Shown here piece by piece: positions 12,501-25,004 of a stretch of DNA of 64,000 nucleotides. The stretch is from Ahaetulla prasina (lineage: Eukaryota; Chordata; Lepidosauria; Squamata; Colubridae): NCBI RefSeq assembly GCF_028640845.1, contig NC_080542.1, positions 17,080,783 to 17,144,782 of the forward strand. The letters are read 5' to 3'. The notes under the pieces are model-generated. The model saw only the letters and a program-made list of their open reading frames with translations. It searched no databases and had not been told where the DNA came from. A program made the translations under genes and the position numbers. Numbering within the stretch: the stretch's first letter is position 1; each line of letters begins with the position of its first letter.

Positions 12501-15500
12501 ACAGTATTGCAAATCTTACTTTATCAACAACTCTTTATGCCTCTTACGGCAAAAAGGAAGCATGGACAACTAGAAGATAATGCATACTATACAACACAAT
12601 GAGTTAACAGAATCTTACGCATTTTAAAATATAGTTCCAATTCCATCTTCCTCACAAGTGCAAAACTAGTGCCATTAAAGGCTAGTGCTTTCCTACCTGA
12701 AAACCATGACGGATCCGCTGTTAGACCCCATGCAATTTGCATACCGAGCAAATAGATCAACAGATGATGCTGTTAATATGGCTCTGCACTACATCCTACA
12801 ACATCTTGAGTCTCCAAAGACCTATCCAAGGGTCCTTTTTGTAGACTTTAGTTCAGCATTCAATACCATCATTCCAGACATTCTTCTAACTAAGCTAAAC
12901 CAGCTACAGGTACTGGAACAGACTTGTAAGTGGATCACAAGCTTCCTAACAAACAGGAAGCAGCAGGTGAAGCTAAGCAAGATCACATTAAATACCTGTA
13001 CAATTAGCACAGGGGCCCCCCAAGGCTGTGTGCTCTCCCCACTTCTCTTCTCTCTGTATACCAATGACTGCATCTCCAATGATCCATCTGTTAAGCTACT
13101 GAAGTTCGCAGATGACACAACAGTGATTGGTCTCATTCGAGACAATGACGAATCCGCATATAGAAAAGAGGTCGAACGACTAGCCTTGTGGTGCAACCAA
13201 AACAATCTGGAACTGAACACACTCAAAACCGTAGAAATGGTGGTAGACTTTAGGAGAAACCCTTCCATACTTCCACCTCTCACAATACTTGACAACACAG
13301 TATCAACAGTAGAAACCTTCAAATTTCTGGGTTCTATCATATCGCAAGATCTCAAATGGACAGCTAACATCAAAAACATCTTTTAAAAAGGACAACAAAG
13401 AATGTTCTTTCTGCGCCAACTCAGTAAGCTCAAACTGCCCAAGGAGCTGCTGATCCAGTTCTACAGAGGAATTATTGAGTCTGTCATTTGCACCTCTATA
13501 ACTGTCTGGTTCGGTTCTGCAACCCAACAAGAAAGACACAGACTTCAGAGGATAATTAGAACTGCAGAAAAAATAATTGCTACCAACCTGCCTTCCATTG
13601 AGGACCTGTATACTGCACGAATCAAGAAGAGGGCCGTGAAAATATTTGCAGATCCCTCGCATCCTGGACATAAACTGTTTCAACTCCTACCCTCAAAACG
13701 ACGCTATAGAGCACTGCACACCGGAACAACTAGACACAAGAACAGTTTTTTCCCGAAGGCCATCACTCTGCTAAACAAATAATTCCATCAACACTGTCAG
13801 ACTATTTACTGAATCTGCACTACTATTAATCGTTTCATAGTTCCCATCACCAATCTCTTTCCACTTATGACTGTATGACTATAACTTGTTGCTGGCAATC
13901 CTTATGATTTATATTGATATATTGATCATCAATTGTGTTGTAAATGTTGTACCTTGATGAACGTATCTTTTCTTTTATGTACACTGAGAGCACATGCACC
14001 AAGACAAATTCCTTGTGTGTCCAATCACACTTGGCCAATAAAATTCTATTCTATTCTATTCTAAATAAAAGTTCTAGCCAGATAAATCCAGGAATGTAAG
14101 TTTTCTCCTTGCAAAGAAAGCTGTGTTCATAAATAATTTTCTCCCTAACCACAGCCTACAGTTCCATGGTGCATTTTTTTATTTCTAGACCACTGTCTTC
14201 ATTCATACATATTGGTAGACAAGATGTAGAATATACAATTAGGAGAAGAAAAGGTAGGTCTTGGCTGACAACCATCCACTTAGCGACTCAAAATGAGGAT
14301 GGACCTCTCCAAACCTACTTACAATCTGAATCTGAAGTTTCAACATCAATCTGCATGTGACTGTATTTTCGGTGCTCGGCAACAAGCCAGGTTTACAGCT
14401 GTTTGCAGCATCCTCTAATCATGTGACCATGATTTACGATGCTTCTAGTTTTCTGCAGAAACACCCATTGCGGACAATGGTTTCGCTTAACAATACCAAT
14501 AATAACAACACTTATATAAACACTTATATACTGCTTCACACAGTGTAATCAGCCCTCTGATTAAAGAGTCAGCATATTGCCACCCCCCCCAAAACAGTCC
14601 GGGTCCTCATATTAAGAATCTTGGAAGGATGGAAAGCTGAATCAACTTTGAGCCGGGTCAGGCTTGAACTTCTGGCTATGAGCAGAGTTAACCTGCAAAA
14701 TTGCTGCATTCTAACCACTGCACCACTACAACTTTCATTTAAAGATCACTGCATTCATTTAATTACCACCACAAAAAAAACTTGCAAAATCAGGTTTGGC
14801 CACATGGTGCCCTGCTTAACAACTGATACGAATTTACAACCGTAATTCCGGGCTGAATTATGGTCGTAAGTCAAGGACTACCTGTAATGTATATTCTGGA
14901 TGTAAGTCAGAATTTGAATTTGAATCTTCCAATATCCATACTACCTGCCACACAGAAGTTACTCTTCTCACCTGGCCCTCTAGAGCAGGGGGTCCCCAAC
15001 CTGCACACAGTGGCCCACTCCCGGGCCTTGACCCATCTGGAACCGGGCTGCGGAAGTGGCAAGTGAGCAAGCGCACACGTGAAACTCCACTTGAGTGAGC
15101 AATGAGCAAGTGTGCATGCACACACTTTATTTGTGATCACATAAAAGGAGCTACATACGCATGTGTGCTCACCCGACGCTTGCGCATAGCCATTCCCCCT
15201 CCCTCCCTCCCTGCCGGTCCGCTAAGCCAGAAAGGTTGGGATCGCTGCTCTAGAATTTTACTAGAGAGGCTTAACCTGAACCACCATCTCTTCCTCCCCA
15301 TACCAAAGTTTTGTCTCAGATCCCCCTCCAGCACCTACTGCTTGTGCATATGCACTCAGTGCTTGCTGGGAGATCTTGGGGTTCTGCCCCGCACTGAAGA
15401 ACAAGGAAAGGTAGGCGTTGCCCAGCACATCTGTGGAATGCAGAAAACAAAATTAGCCAGTTGCATATCCCGTTCCCTTTTCTGCCTCTATCCCCTGCTT

Positions 15501-18500
15501 AGGCTATGTTGTGGTTCGTCAACTGACAGCTCCACAGAGTCAGATGAGTCTGAGGAGATGGAGGGAGTGCTTGGGTTACCAGAGTCAGATGAGTCTGAGG
15601 AGATGGAGGGAGTGCCTGGATTACCATCGGGGCCTCCCGAAGGCTCTGAGGAGCAGGACGACTCAGAGCCAGATATAGGGCAGGGCCCCTCTACTCAGGC
15701 TCAGAGACAGCTGCTTTCAGGGCCTGAGCTGAGTGACAGGGAGGAACAGCTGGGGCCCAACCCAGATGCGCGTATGCGCAGAGAAGTGTGGCGAGGAAAG
15801 CAGCGTAGGACTGAAGATCAGCTATCAGGGAAACAGAGGAGACATTGACAAGCCCCTCCTTGGCTGAGATATGAGGAGGAGGGGTGTGGGAGATGCGGGT
15901 TGTCGGAAACAATTGTTCATGCTCCAAGAGAGTTCCCTCTGGCAGACTCCTTGGCCAGGGTTTTTTGCTACTACCCAGGTTGTGGGGATTGAAATGCTAA
16001 TTGAGGCTCCCTGTGGGGAACTTAAGAGTGTTGTGTCTGCGCCCCCGAGCCGGCCCTGCTGCCAGAAAGTGACTTGGACGGTGAGGGGGAAGGGCCGTCA
16101 GGACTTACCTCGGGAGCACCAGCTTGCCTGGCTCAGCTCCAGGAGCCAGAAACAGGCCAGGTGGAAGAGATAACGAGGCCTCCATCCCCTGACTCTTCCC
16201 ACCCCCCCAGGCCATGCCTGCAGAACCAGCTTGGTTTCGTAGGCAGGAGAGGAGGGAACAACAGAAGCAAGGGTGGGGGAGGCCTAGGAAGTGCTGAGTC
16301 ATGGAGCCACACCCCACAGGATATAAAAGGCAGCGAGAGCTGCTGTGTCTCTTTAAAACAGGCAAATCCACTGATTAAGAGCTGAAGTTTGTTTCGGGGT
16401 GACTCACCAGCATCGTGGAAGATAACGGAGGCTCTTGGCAGACAACACTGGTTATTCTGCTGCCAGAGCTGATAGTTATGGCTAATTAAGCCATCATTCG
16501 GACAGAGGCGAGGGAGGACAGAACACAGAGACTGCTATGGCTTGCAAACCACCTAAGGATATGTGACATGGGGCTTTGTCAGTGGATGCCGTGTATTCCC
16601 GACTTTCTAAATAAAAATGGGGTTTCTCCTCACGAGTAGCATCATTTGAGCGATGCTCGCGAAGGCTGGGTCAGAACAGGCTAATAGATTGTATAGTAAA
16701 ACTCACACCAAGAGCGTCCATCGTGCACGTCCATCTGCACGGCCAGCTTGGCTTGCCGCACGCTGTCCATCACGTTTTGTGCATGTTCATCGGGAGAATT
16801 GGTGCGCAGTTGCCGTAACACCATGGAGAGGTTCTGCAAGGAAACTTTGTTCTTACGCTGAGAGGGTAGAAAGGAAAAAGTTAAGTTTGGCTGCAGGACG
16901 AGGTTTCTGTATAAAACGAGACCTTTTAATAAATACTCCAAATACAGGCAGCGCTCTATTTACCGTTCATTTAGAAATTGTTTGAAATTAGAGCGTTGGG
17001 AAAAAAATGGCTAATGACCCCATCCTCGCATTTACAACCGCTGTATCCCCACTTGCAACGTGATCAAAATTCAAGCGCTTGGCAACTGGCATTCAATCAC
17101 AATGCAGGTAGTCCCTCGGCTTAGGATCGGAATTGAGCCCCAAATTTCTGCTGCAAAGGGAAACATTTGCGAAGTGAGTTTTGTCCCATTTCATGACAGT
17201 TCCTTGCCACGGTTGTTAAGTGATTCACTGCACTTGTTAAGTTAGTTACACGGTTGTTAAATGAAGCTGGCTTCCCCGCTGATTTTGCTTGTCAGAACCT
17301 CGCAAAAGTTGATCACGCGACCCCCCGGGACACTGCAACCGTCATAAATATGAACTAGTCACCAAGTATTTGAATTTTGATCACGTGACTACGGGGAGAA
17401 TGCAACGGTCGTAAATGGGAAAAATGGTCATAAGTCACTTTTTTCAATGGCTTTGTAACTTTGAACGGTCACTAAATGAACTTTGTGGGTGGTGCAGTGG
17501 CCTAGAGGCAGAGTTCTCGCTTCTAGGCGAGTTTGATCTTAGGTAGAGGCTGATATTTCTCTCTCTGCGCACAATTTATTTTATTTATTTATTTATTTAA
17601 TCATATTTATATACCGCCCTATCTCCCGAGGGACTCAGGGCGGTTTACAGGCACTAAAAACAGATAAATACAATATAAATACAATATAAAAACAATTAAA
17701 AAACTTATTCTAAAGCCCATTAATTAAAAAGTATAAAAATAAAACCCAATTTAAAACCCAATTTAAACCCAATTTAAAACAATGAGACTGCTGCAAACTC
17801 CGCACTGGCGACAGGAAGGGCATCCAGCCAGTAAACACTCAGCTCTATTCAGTTGCCCCAACTCCACCCAACAAGGGATTATGGGGTCATTAAACAACTA
17901 AATGAACTGTTGTGAGCCAAGGACTACCTATAGTTGTAGCATCCTGGGGTCATGTGGTTGCCACTTCGACATTCCCAACCAACTTCCAACAAGCAAGTCA
18001 GTGGGGAGAAGTTGGATTGTCACATGATTCACTTAACATGATTCACTTAACACTACAGTGATTTGTTTAGGAAAGACGGCAAGAAAGTTTACAAAATTTG
18101 GTGCGACTCATTTAACAACCACCATGCTTAGCAATGGAAATTCTGGTCTTAAGTAAGGGACTACTATCCCATGTTTACCCAAATTATTGTTTACAACATA
18201 AAGATAGTCCTAGATTCGCAATTTCCTAGATAATCCTAAACTTTCCAAAGTTACAACAGAGTGGAAAAAGTGACCTATGCTTATGACCATCGCAATATCC
18301 CCATCGTCACATGATCAAAATTCATTCTTGGCAACTGGTTCCTACTTATGACAGTTGCAATGTCCCAAGGTCATGTGATCCCCTTCTGCGACCCTCTAAC
18401 AAGCAAAGTCAATGGGGAAGTCGGATTCACTTAACATCCGTGTTATTAACTGAACAACTACAGTGATTCGCTTAGCAATTGTGGAAAGCAAGGTGTTAAA

Positions 18501-21500
18501 ATGGAGTAAAATTCACTTAAATCGTTGACTTGCTTAGCGACAGAAGTTTGGGGCTCATTGCAGTCATAAGCCAAGGACTGCCTGTATTTTTTTCTCTGAA
18601 AGGTATTTTATTTCATCTACAAAATAGCAATAGCACTTAGACTTATATACCACTTCACAGTGCTTTCCAGCTTTCTCTAAGCGGTTTACAGAGTCAGCCT
18701 ATTGCCTCAACAATCTGGGTCCTCATTTTATCCACCTCAGAAGGATGGAAGGCTGAGTCAACCTTTAACCTGGTGAGATTTGAACTGCCAAACTGCAGGC
18801 AGCCGGCAGGCAGCAGAAGTAGCCTGCACTACTGCATTCTAACCACTGCATCACCGCGACTATAAGGTCTTGCCTCTCCAATCTTCCCAAGAAAGCAGGA
18901 CTCTTGAAACTGCAATGGTTCCAAAAGGAGCTTTTATTGGAAGGTTGTGATTACAAGAGATCTAGGCAAGAACTGAAGCTTCTCATTTAAAACCAGCTAT
19001 TTAAAGCAATGCTAACCAAACCCCTCCCACGTGACATCATTGCAGGGAAACGGAAACAGAGACTTCATATAGAGCTGTGATGGCGAACCTATGGCACGCG
19101 TGCCACAGGTGGCACATAGCTGTGGCCACGCGAGTGTTGCCCTAGCTCAGCTCCAGCGCGCATGCGTGCACCAGCCAGCTGATTTTCGGGCCTTCCTGTC
19201 CAACCGGAAGTCGGAAAATGGGCCGTTTCCAGCCTCTGGAGTGGAGGGAAGGTCGTTTTTCACCCTCCCCAGGCTCGTAGAGAACCTGTGGTGCTTGGGG
19301 AGGGTGAAAATGGGCCTTCTGGTCCCACCGGAAGTCAGGAAACGGGCCATTTCCAGCCTCCGGAGGGCCCCTGGATGGGGGGGAAGGCCTTTTTCATCCT
19401 CCCCAGGCTCCAAGAAAGCCTCTGGAGGCTGGGGAGGGCGAAAAACAGGCCTACCGTGCCCACCGTGCCATCGCGTGTCAAAAGTGGGGGTCGCGCAGAG
19501 GGGTCGCGCACTTATGCACAGGGAGGTGCACTGAATTATAGATGTGGGCACACGCATGTGCGACTCCCCCGTGCTGCCCCAGGTTTTGGCACGTGACAGC
19601 AAAAAGGTTAGCCATCACTGATATAGAGATTAGCACAGTAATGCAGGAAACAGAAACAGAAACTTCATATACAGACCGCTCCATTCCTCCTCCCCCTTCC
19701 TCCCTCCAAAATGCCAGCATCCCTGTAGAAATATCTGGGACCTGACAGTGGCTCTTATGCCATTAGAACAGCCAGAAGTTTACAAACAATCCTTCACAAA
19801 AAAGAACGATTTGATAGCAGAGAACTTAGGGGGAACCTTACATGGGCGAGCGCTCCGGAGAAGCAAGTATGGGCTGCAGAAACATCACCCTTTTTCCAGT
19901 AAACCTCGCCTAATTGATTCCACGCCTCCACCAATTCCGGGTCCAGCTTGACTGCTTTGGAAAGCAATTCTTCCGACTGGGCATTATAGTCTGCTGATAC
20001 ATTCAAAGCTTTCCCTTTAAGCATAAAAATGTAAGCCCTCTCTTCTGATAACCCTAGAAGTGGAGGAGAAAGAGATAAATTTCATCCATATGTTATTGTC
20101 CAAAAAAGAAACAAAAACAAAAAAAGTCCACCTAATATCGAGCTGTAAGTAACCATATATTTCTTTTTGCTAGTTCTTTTTCCATTTACTGTTCAACCAT
20201 AACAAATTAACAGAGCTGGAAGGGACCTTGTAGGTCATCTAGTACAACCCCCCACCCAAGCAGGAGATCCTACACCAGTGATGGATAACCTTTTTGCTAT
20301 CGCGTGCCAAAAACGGGGGGAGCGCAGGGGTTTGTGTGCATGAGTGCCCACACCCATAATTCTACACACCCCGCACATGCGCATGCCACCACCACCACCC
20401 TGCTCCCCTCACTTTGGGCACACAATGGCCTGGTGGGCCCGTTTTTTGCTCTCCCCAAGTTCCAGAGCCTCTCTAGGAGCCTGCGGAGGCAGGAAACAGC
20501 CTGTTTCTCTACTTCCGGTGGGCCCAGAAGGCCCAAAGAGCAGCTGGTGGAGCTGAGCTCACATGCCCACCGATATGGCTCCGCATGCCACCTGTGGCAC
20601 ACGTGCCATAGATTCACCATCATGGCCCTACACCATTTCTGACAGATGGCAGTCCAGTCTCTCCTTGAAAGTTTTCAGTGATGAAGCTCCCACAACTTCC
20701 AAAGGCAACTTCTGTTCCATTGTGTTCTGTCTCCTTCCCCACTTCAGACCCACGAGCTGGCCTTCAGCCAGTGGATTCACCACTCTTATCAGTCCTGGAA
20801 GAGAAATCGTAGCTGCCTGCCAAAGTTCAAACAAATGACTCACGTAGCAAGACTTTCAGCTCTTTTTGAAACAGATCAGCTAAACTTTGCTTCCCGTGAA
20901 GTAAAAATAGTCCCATAGCTCCTTATATATTCTGTGGGGTGGGATTCCCGCCGCACCCTTCCTTTTGATGACACCGCCTCTCTAATCTTCTGAAGCGCGG
21001 GTCAAGCCAAGCTTCATTATTATTATCAGCTGGGTCTGAAGGCGTAGCCTGGGGAAGGGAGGAATCAGGGGATGACGGCCTCATTACTCCCTCCGACTGA
21101 TCTGGTTCTGGCTCCTGGAGCCGAGCCAAAGGAATCGGTGCTCCAGAGGTAAGCCTTACCAGCCCTTCCCCCTCACTCTCCCAGTCACTTTCGGGCATGG
21201 GGCCAGGTTCGGGAGCTGGAGTCACAACACATTAGTTGATTGTGATCGCTGTCAGAAAACATCTCCTTATTTCTAGGTTGAATCACTCCTTGATCAGTTT
21301 CCATCCATTATTATAGATATTATTATCTCACTGATATAATTTGATATAAAAACCATAAAACTAGCAATTGGTATATACTATCTTCAGATCACCATCTTGA
21401 TCTAAATTCCAGATATAAACCCTCATGGTTTTTATTGTACCAACCGATAGGCTTTTTTTTTTTTTTACTTTTAAAAGCATTTTTTCGGCTGGAAAAAAAA

Positions 21501-24500
21501 TGCTTTTAAAAGTAAAAAAAATCCCAACCCTCTGATGATCGCGAGGCTCAGCTGGGCATGAGGGGGAAGGGGCAGGATTTTTGCTATCAGTTCTCCAAGC
21601 CAGTGGTCACCAACTGGTGGTCTGCAAGAAAATGTTGGTGGTCCGCAGAAAAATTATTTGCATTTTTTATATTGGACTAAATCAGGGGTCCTCAAACTAT
21701 GGCCCCTGGGCGGGATATGTGCAATGAACGTTTGTGTTGCTGCAGAAAGTCTCCCACTTCGGGATCTTTTTGTGTTGGTCGGAGGGGGACAGAAATTCCG
21801 ACTTGGGGTCTGCTTCGGCCTCCTGGTGCGGGGCTTTGGATGAAGGCTGGAAGGAAGTGCCGCCAGCAGCAAAGAGCCGGAGGGCCTTGTTCTAGTGGAA
21901 CTCCCTCATGGCCTGGAACTGGCTGACCATTTCAGCCTGCTGAGCCTCCAGGTACCGGTACCTGGCCTTGCACTTCTGTAGGTATTCCCTCTGCTTGGAA
22001 AGCCTATGCTCCTAGTCCTCAGTGAGGTGCTTCTGCTGAGCCTCCTTATCAATCAAATCCAATTTGAATTGAGTCAGCTGCTTTGCCAACTCTTTCCTGT
22101 GGTGGCTGCTAGCTCCAACTGCTTCCTGTTGGGGCCCTAACGAGCCCGGGCAGGCAGGCAAGGACTGGCTGGGAAGGGAAGGGCGAGTAGAAGCCGGCAA
22201 GGTGCCCCTCAATGCGAGTGACATTGAGTTGGTCATACCCATCCAGTCACATGACCACCTAGCCACGCCCACACAGCCGGTCATTAGGTGGATCATATTA
22301 GTGGTCCAAGGGATTTAAAATTATGATTTAGTGGTCTCTGAGGTCCGAAAGGTTGGGGACCCCTGCTCCAAACCACCCGCTGCCTACACACAATCTATGT
22401 GGGGCTGCCCTTGAAGACCACTCAGAAGTTACAACTTGTCCAGAATGCAGTGGCACACAAAGTTACACATTACAACCCTGTTGTGTGAGCTACACTAGCT
22501 TCCAGGTGCCTTCCAGGTGCAATTCAAGTGCTGGTCATTGCTTTTAGAGAGCTACATGACATGGGACCAGTCTATTTGTGCAACTACCTTTCCCTGAGGG
22601 TATCTGCTTCTATCACTAGACTGAATACGGGAAGCAAATTCAAGGCCTTATTTTTCCTTTAAGGGAACCTGGGAAGCATGCCATTTTTATGGTCATCTCT
22701 ATGGAATATCCTCCCTCCCACAATTGGACAGGCTCACCACTTTCTTAACCTCCCAGAAGGCCATTAAAATTTGGCTTTTTACCCAGGGACTGGGATAGTC
22801 AGGTGCATTGTTGGGGCACCCTGGAAGATTGATTGAAGCACCAGGTTTTAGCAATAGTAACAGCAATAGCAATAGCGCTTAGACTTATATACCACTTCAC
22901 AATGCTTTACAGCAGAAATCTCCAACCTTGGCAACTTTAAGACTTGTAGACTTCAACTCCCAGAACTTCAACTTTCTGGGAGTTGAAGTCCAAAAGTCTT
23001 AAAGTTGCCAAGGTTGGAAACCCCCTGCTTTACAGCCCTCTCTAAGTGGTTTTACAGAGTCAGCCTATTGTCCCCAACAATCTGGGCCCTCATTTTATCA
23101 ACCTCAGAAGGATGGAAGACCGAATCAGCCGCTCAGAATCGAACTCCTGGAGTGTGTAGTGAGTTAGTCCTGCATTCTAACCACTGTGCCACCACAACAC
23201 TTATTTTAATTTTTTTGTCCTATGGTTTTTATGCTTTTTGTCATTTTACTGTCGTTGTGAGCGCCCGGAGTTCTTTTAAGACAGATGATAAATAAATTAT
23301 TTATTATTTAAAATAAATAATTAAAATAAACAAACAACGAAGACTTCTGGTAGCCAAATAATGAAGAATCGCAATATCAAAATGCTGAAATGAATACAAT
23401 TTTGGTATCTGGGATTAGATGTTTTGGGTGGAAGGATTATGCTATAATTATTTGTCAGATCTACTCGTGTCAAGTGTAAAGGACCATTCGTGTAGACTGC
23501 TGCATAAATGATTTATTGAAGCCTATGCACCAGAATCTGGTCAATTAATAGTCAGCACTAAATTGGCACTAGATAAGGATCAAGGAGGGCTGGATTTGGA
23601 TCTCCTGAGACAATGCAAAGATTCTAAACTGATGATGCATTTAACTCCTCCCCCAGCTCTGCCTGCTCTGTTCCTACAGTTTCCCCTTTTCTCAAGGTTC
23701 TAGACCAGGGGTGTCAAACTCACAACTCGCAAGCAAGATGCATCACGCCCTGGTCACACCCACCCGTTTTAATGAAGGGGAAAAGTTGCGATACATCACG
23801 TGATGACACTAGTTTGACACCCCTATACTAGACTCAAACATTTTCAATTTTATGAATGCATCCATGATAAGTGGATAACTGGGACAGATCAGTATATTTG
23901 GGGGAATGTAGTAATGAAACAAAACAGATGCCTTAAGATGGAGATACAGAAATTAAAAGTCATCTGTGACTTACCATCTATGGCTTCCATTTTTTGAAGA
24001 GTCTTCTTCATTTCTTCCTGAACATCCTGTTGTTTTTTTCCAGCATCTTTCACACTGTGATTTTCAAAATAATGATCTCGGAAATGATACAAGTGGTCAA
24101 CCAATTCCTATTCATAAATGGATAAATACTATCAGATCTCCCAATAGGGATGTCTTGCTGATACAAAGTACACTGACATTTGTGATGTGATTGCCAAACT
24201 GGCAAACTCAGGTTTCATACCATAAATCAAACGTTTATCAATACCTAAGTTAAGCTCAATTCAAAATTTATTGCATCGATGGATACCATACCTATCACTA
24301 TGTTAACTTAGTAACAGATAAAATAAATATATACGGTATGAAAATTCAAAATACAATCAGGTAAATCTAAATTTAATGTTCCTTACTCAGTCAAGCACAA
24401 CTCTTTATGAGAAAGGAGAAAAGTTGATTTAAACTATATTCTACAGCACAGAACCACTATTTTTAGGTAACAAAACCAACCAGCATTTAACCTCTTCGTG

Positions 24501-24964
24501 GAACAGCCAGAGATTAAACCAGAAATCTTCGATCCGATGGCTCACTCTGGACGCAGCAATTAAAAGTAGATTTCTCGGATAATTCTATCGTTTTGGGAAC
24601 CAAAGGGAAAACCTAGGAAGATCTACAAAGGGACCACCCTTACTTTGCAAGCAAAGCAGAAGGGCGTACACACACGTTTCCAATCCCTTTCTAAAGTCTA
24701 TATCAACTTCTAATCATTCCCTCAACCCCCACCTCCGCTCTGCCCACTTCATCCACACTGCCTAAATTTACTAATCCCGATGAATGGCGTCCGTCGTCCG
24801 TCACCTACGGGCAAAAGCAGGAATTCTGCCAGCTTGCATTTTTTTGCTCGCTGTTTTTAGCTTTGCGCGCCCAGCGACCCTTCGGTTACTTTTACCTGCC
24901 TGCGCAAAACCAGGAAAGCTTTGCTCCAGCCCTTCCCCAGAACCAGAGGCGCGTGCATTTTTAA

Positions 24965-25004
<40 letters not shown>

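Larger units (their letters stand above)
17105..17929 (+). mobile_element. Tigger-like MITE split by a SINE
   Basis: Starts CAGGTAGTCCCTCGGC, ends AGCCAAGGACTACCTA. A SINE at 17483-17896 interrupts it, with a 12-bp duplication. Confidence 0.8.
20205..21312 (-). mobile_element. CR1 LINE 3' end carrying a hAT and an LTR insertion
   Basis: The CR1 end (GGAAGGGACCTTGTAGGTCA) starts at about 20217. It continues at 20626-20724 (ACTTCCAAAGGCAACTTCTG) and at 21233-21312 (CTTGATCAGTTTCCATCCAT). Confidence 0.85.
22366..23325 (+). mobile_element. Old L2-clade LINE 3' region, split by a SINE
   Basis: Degraded frame [24 protein letters not shown] at about 22398, resuming after the SINE with TGTGAGCGCCCGGAGTTCTT and an AAATAA tail. 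Confidence 0.65.

Noticed and set aside
12685..13782. Two long open frames as a host gene
   Set aside because: RT motifs (FADDT) and the retroelement 3' end show a LINE with an in-frame stop.
19091..19602. Open frames of 102-151 codons on both strands
   Set aside because: They coincide with a GC-rich hAT MITE with an 8-bp target duplication; no protein similarity recognised.
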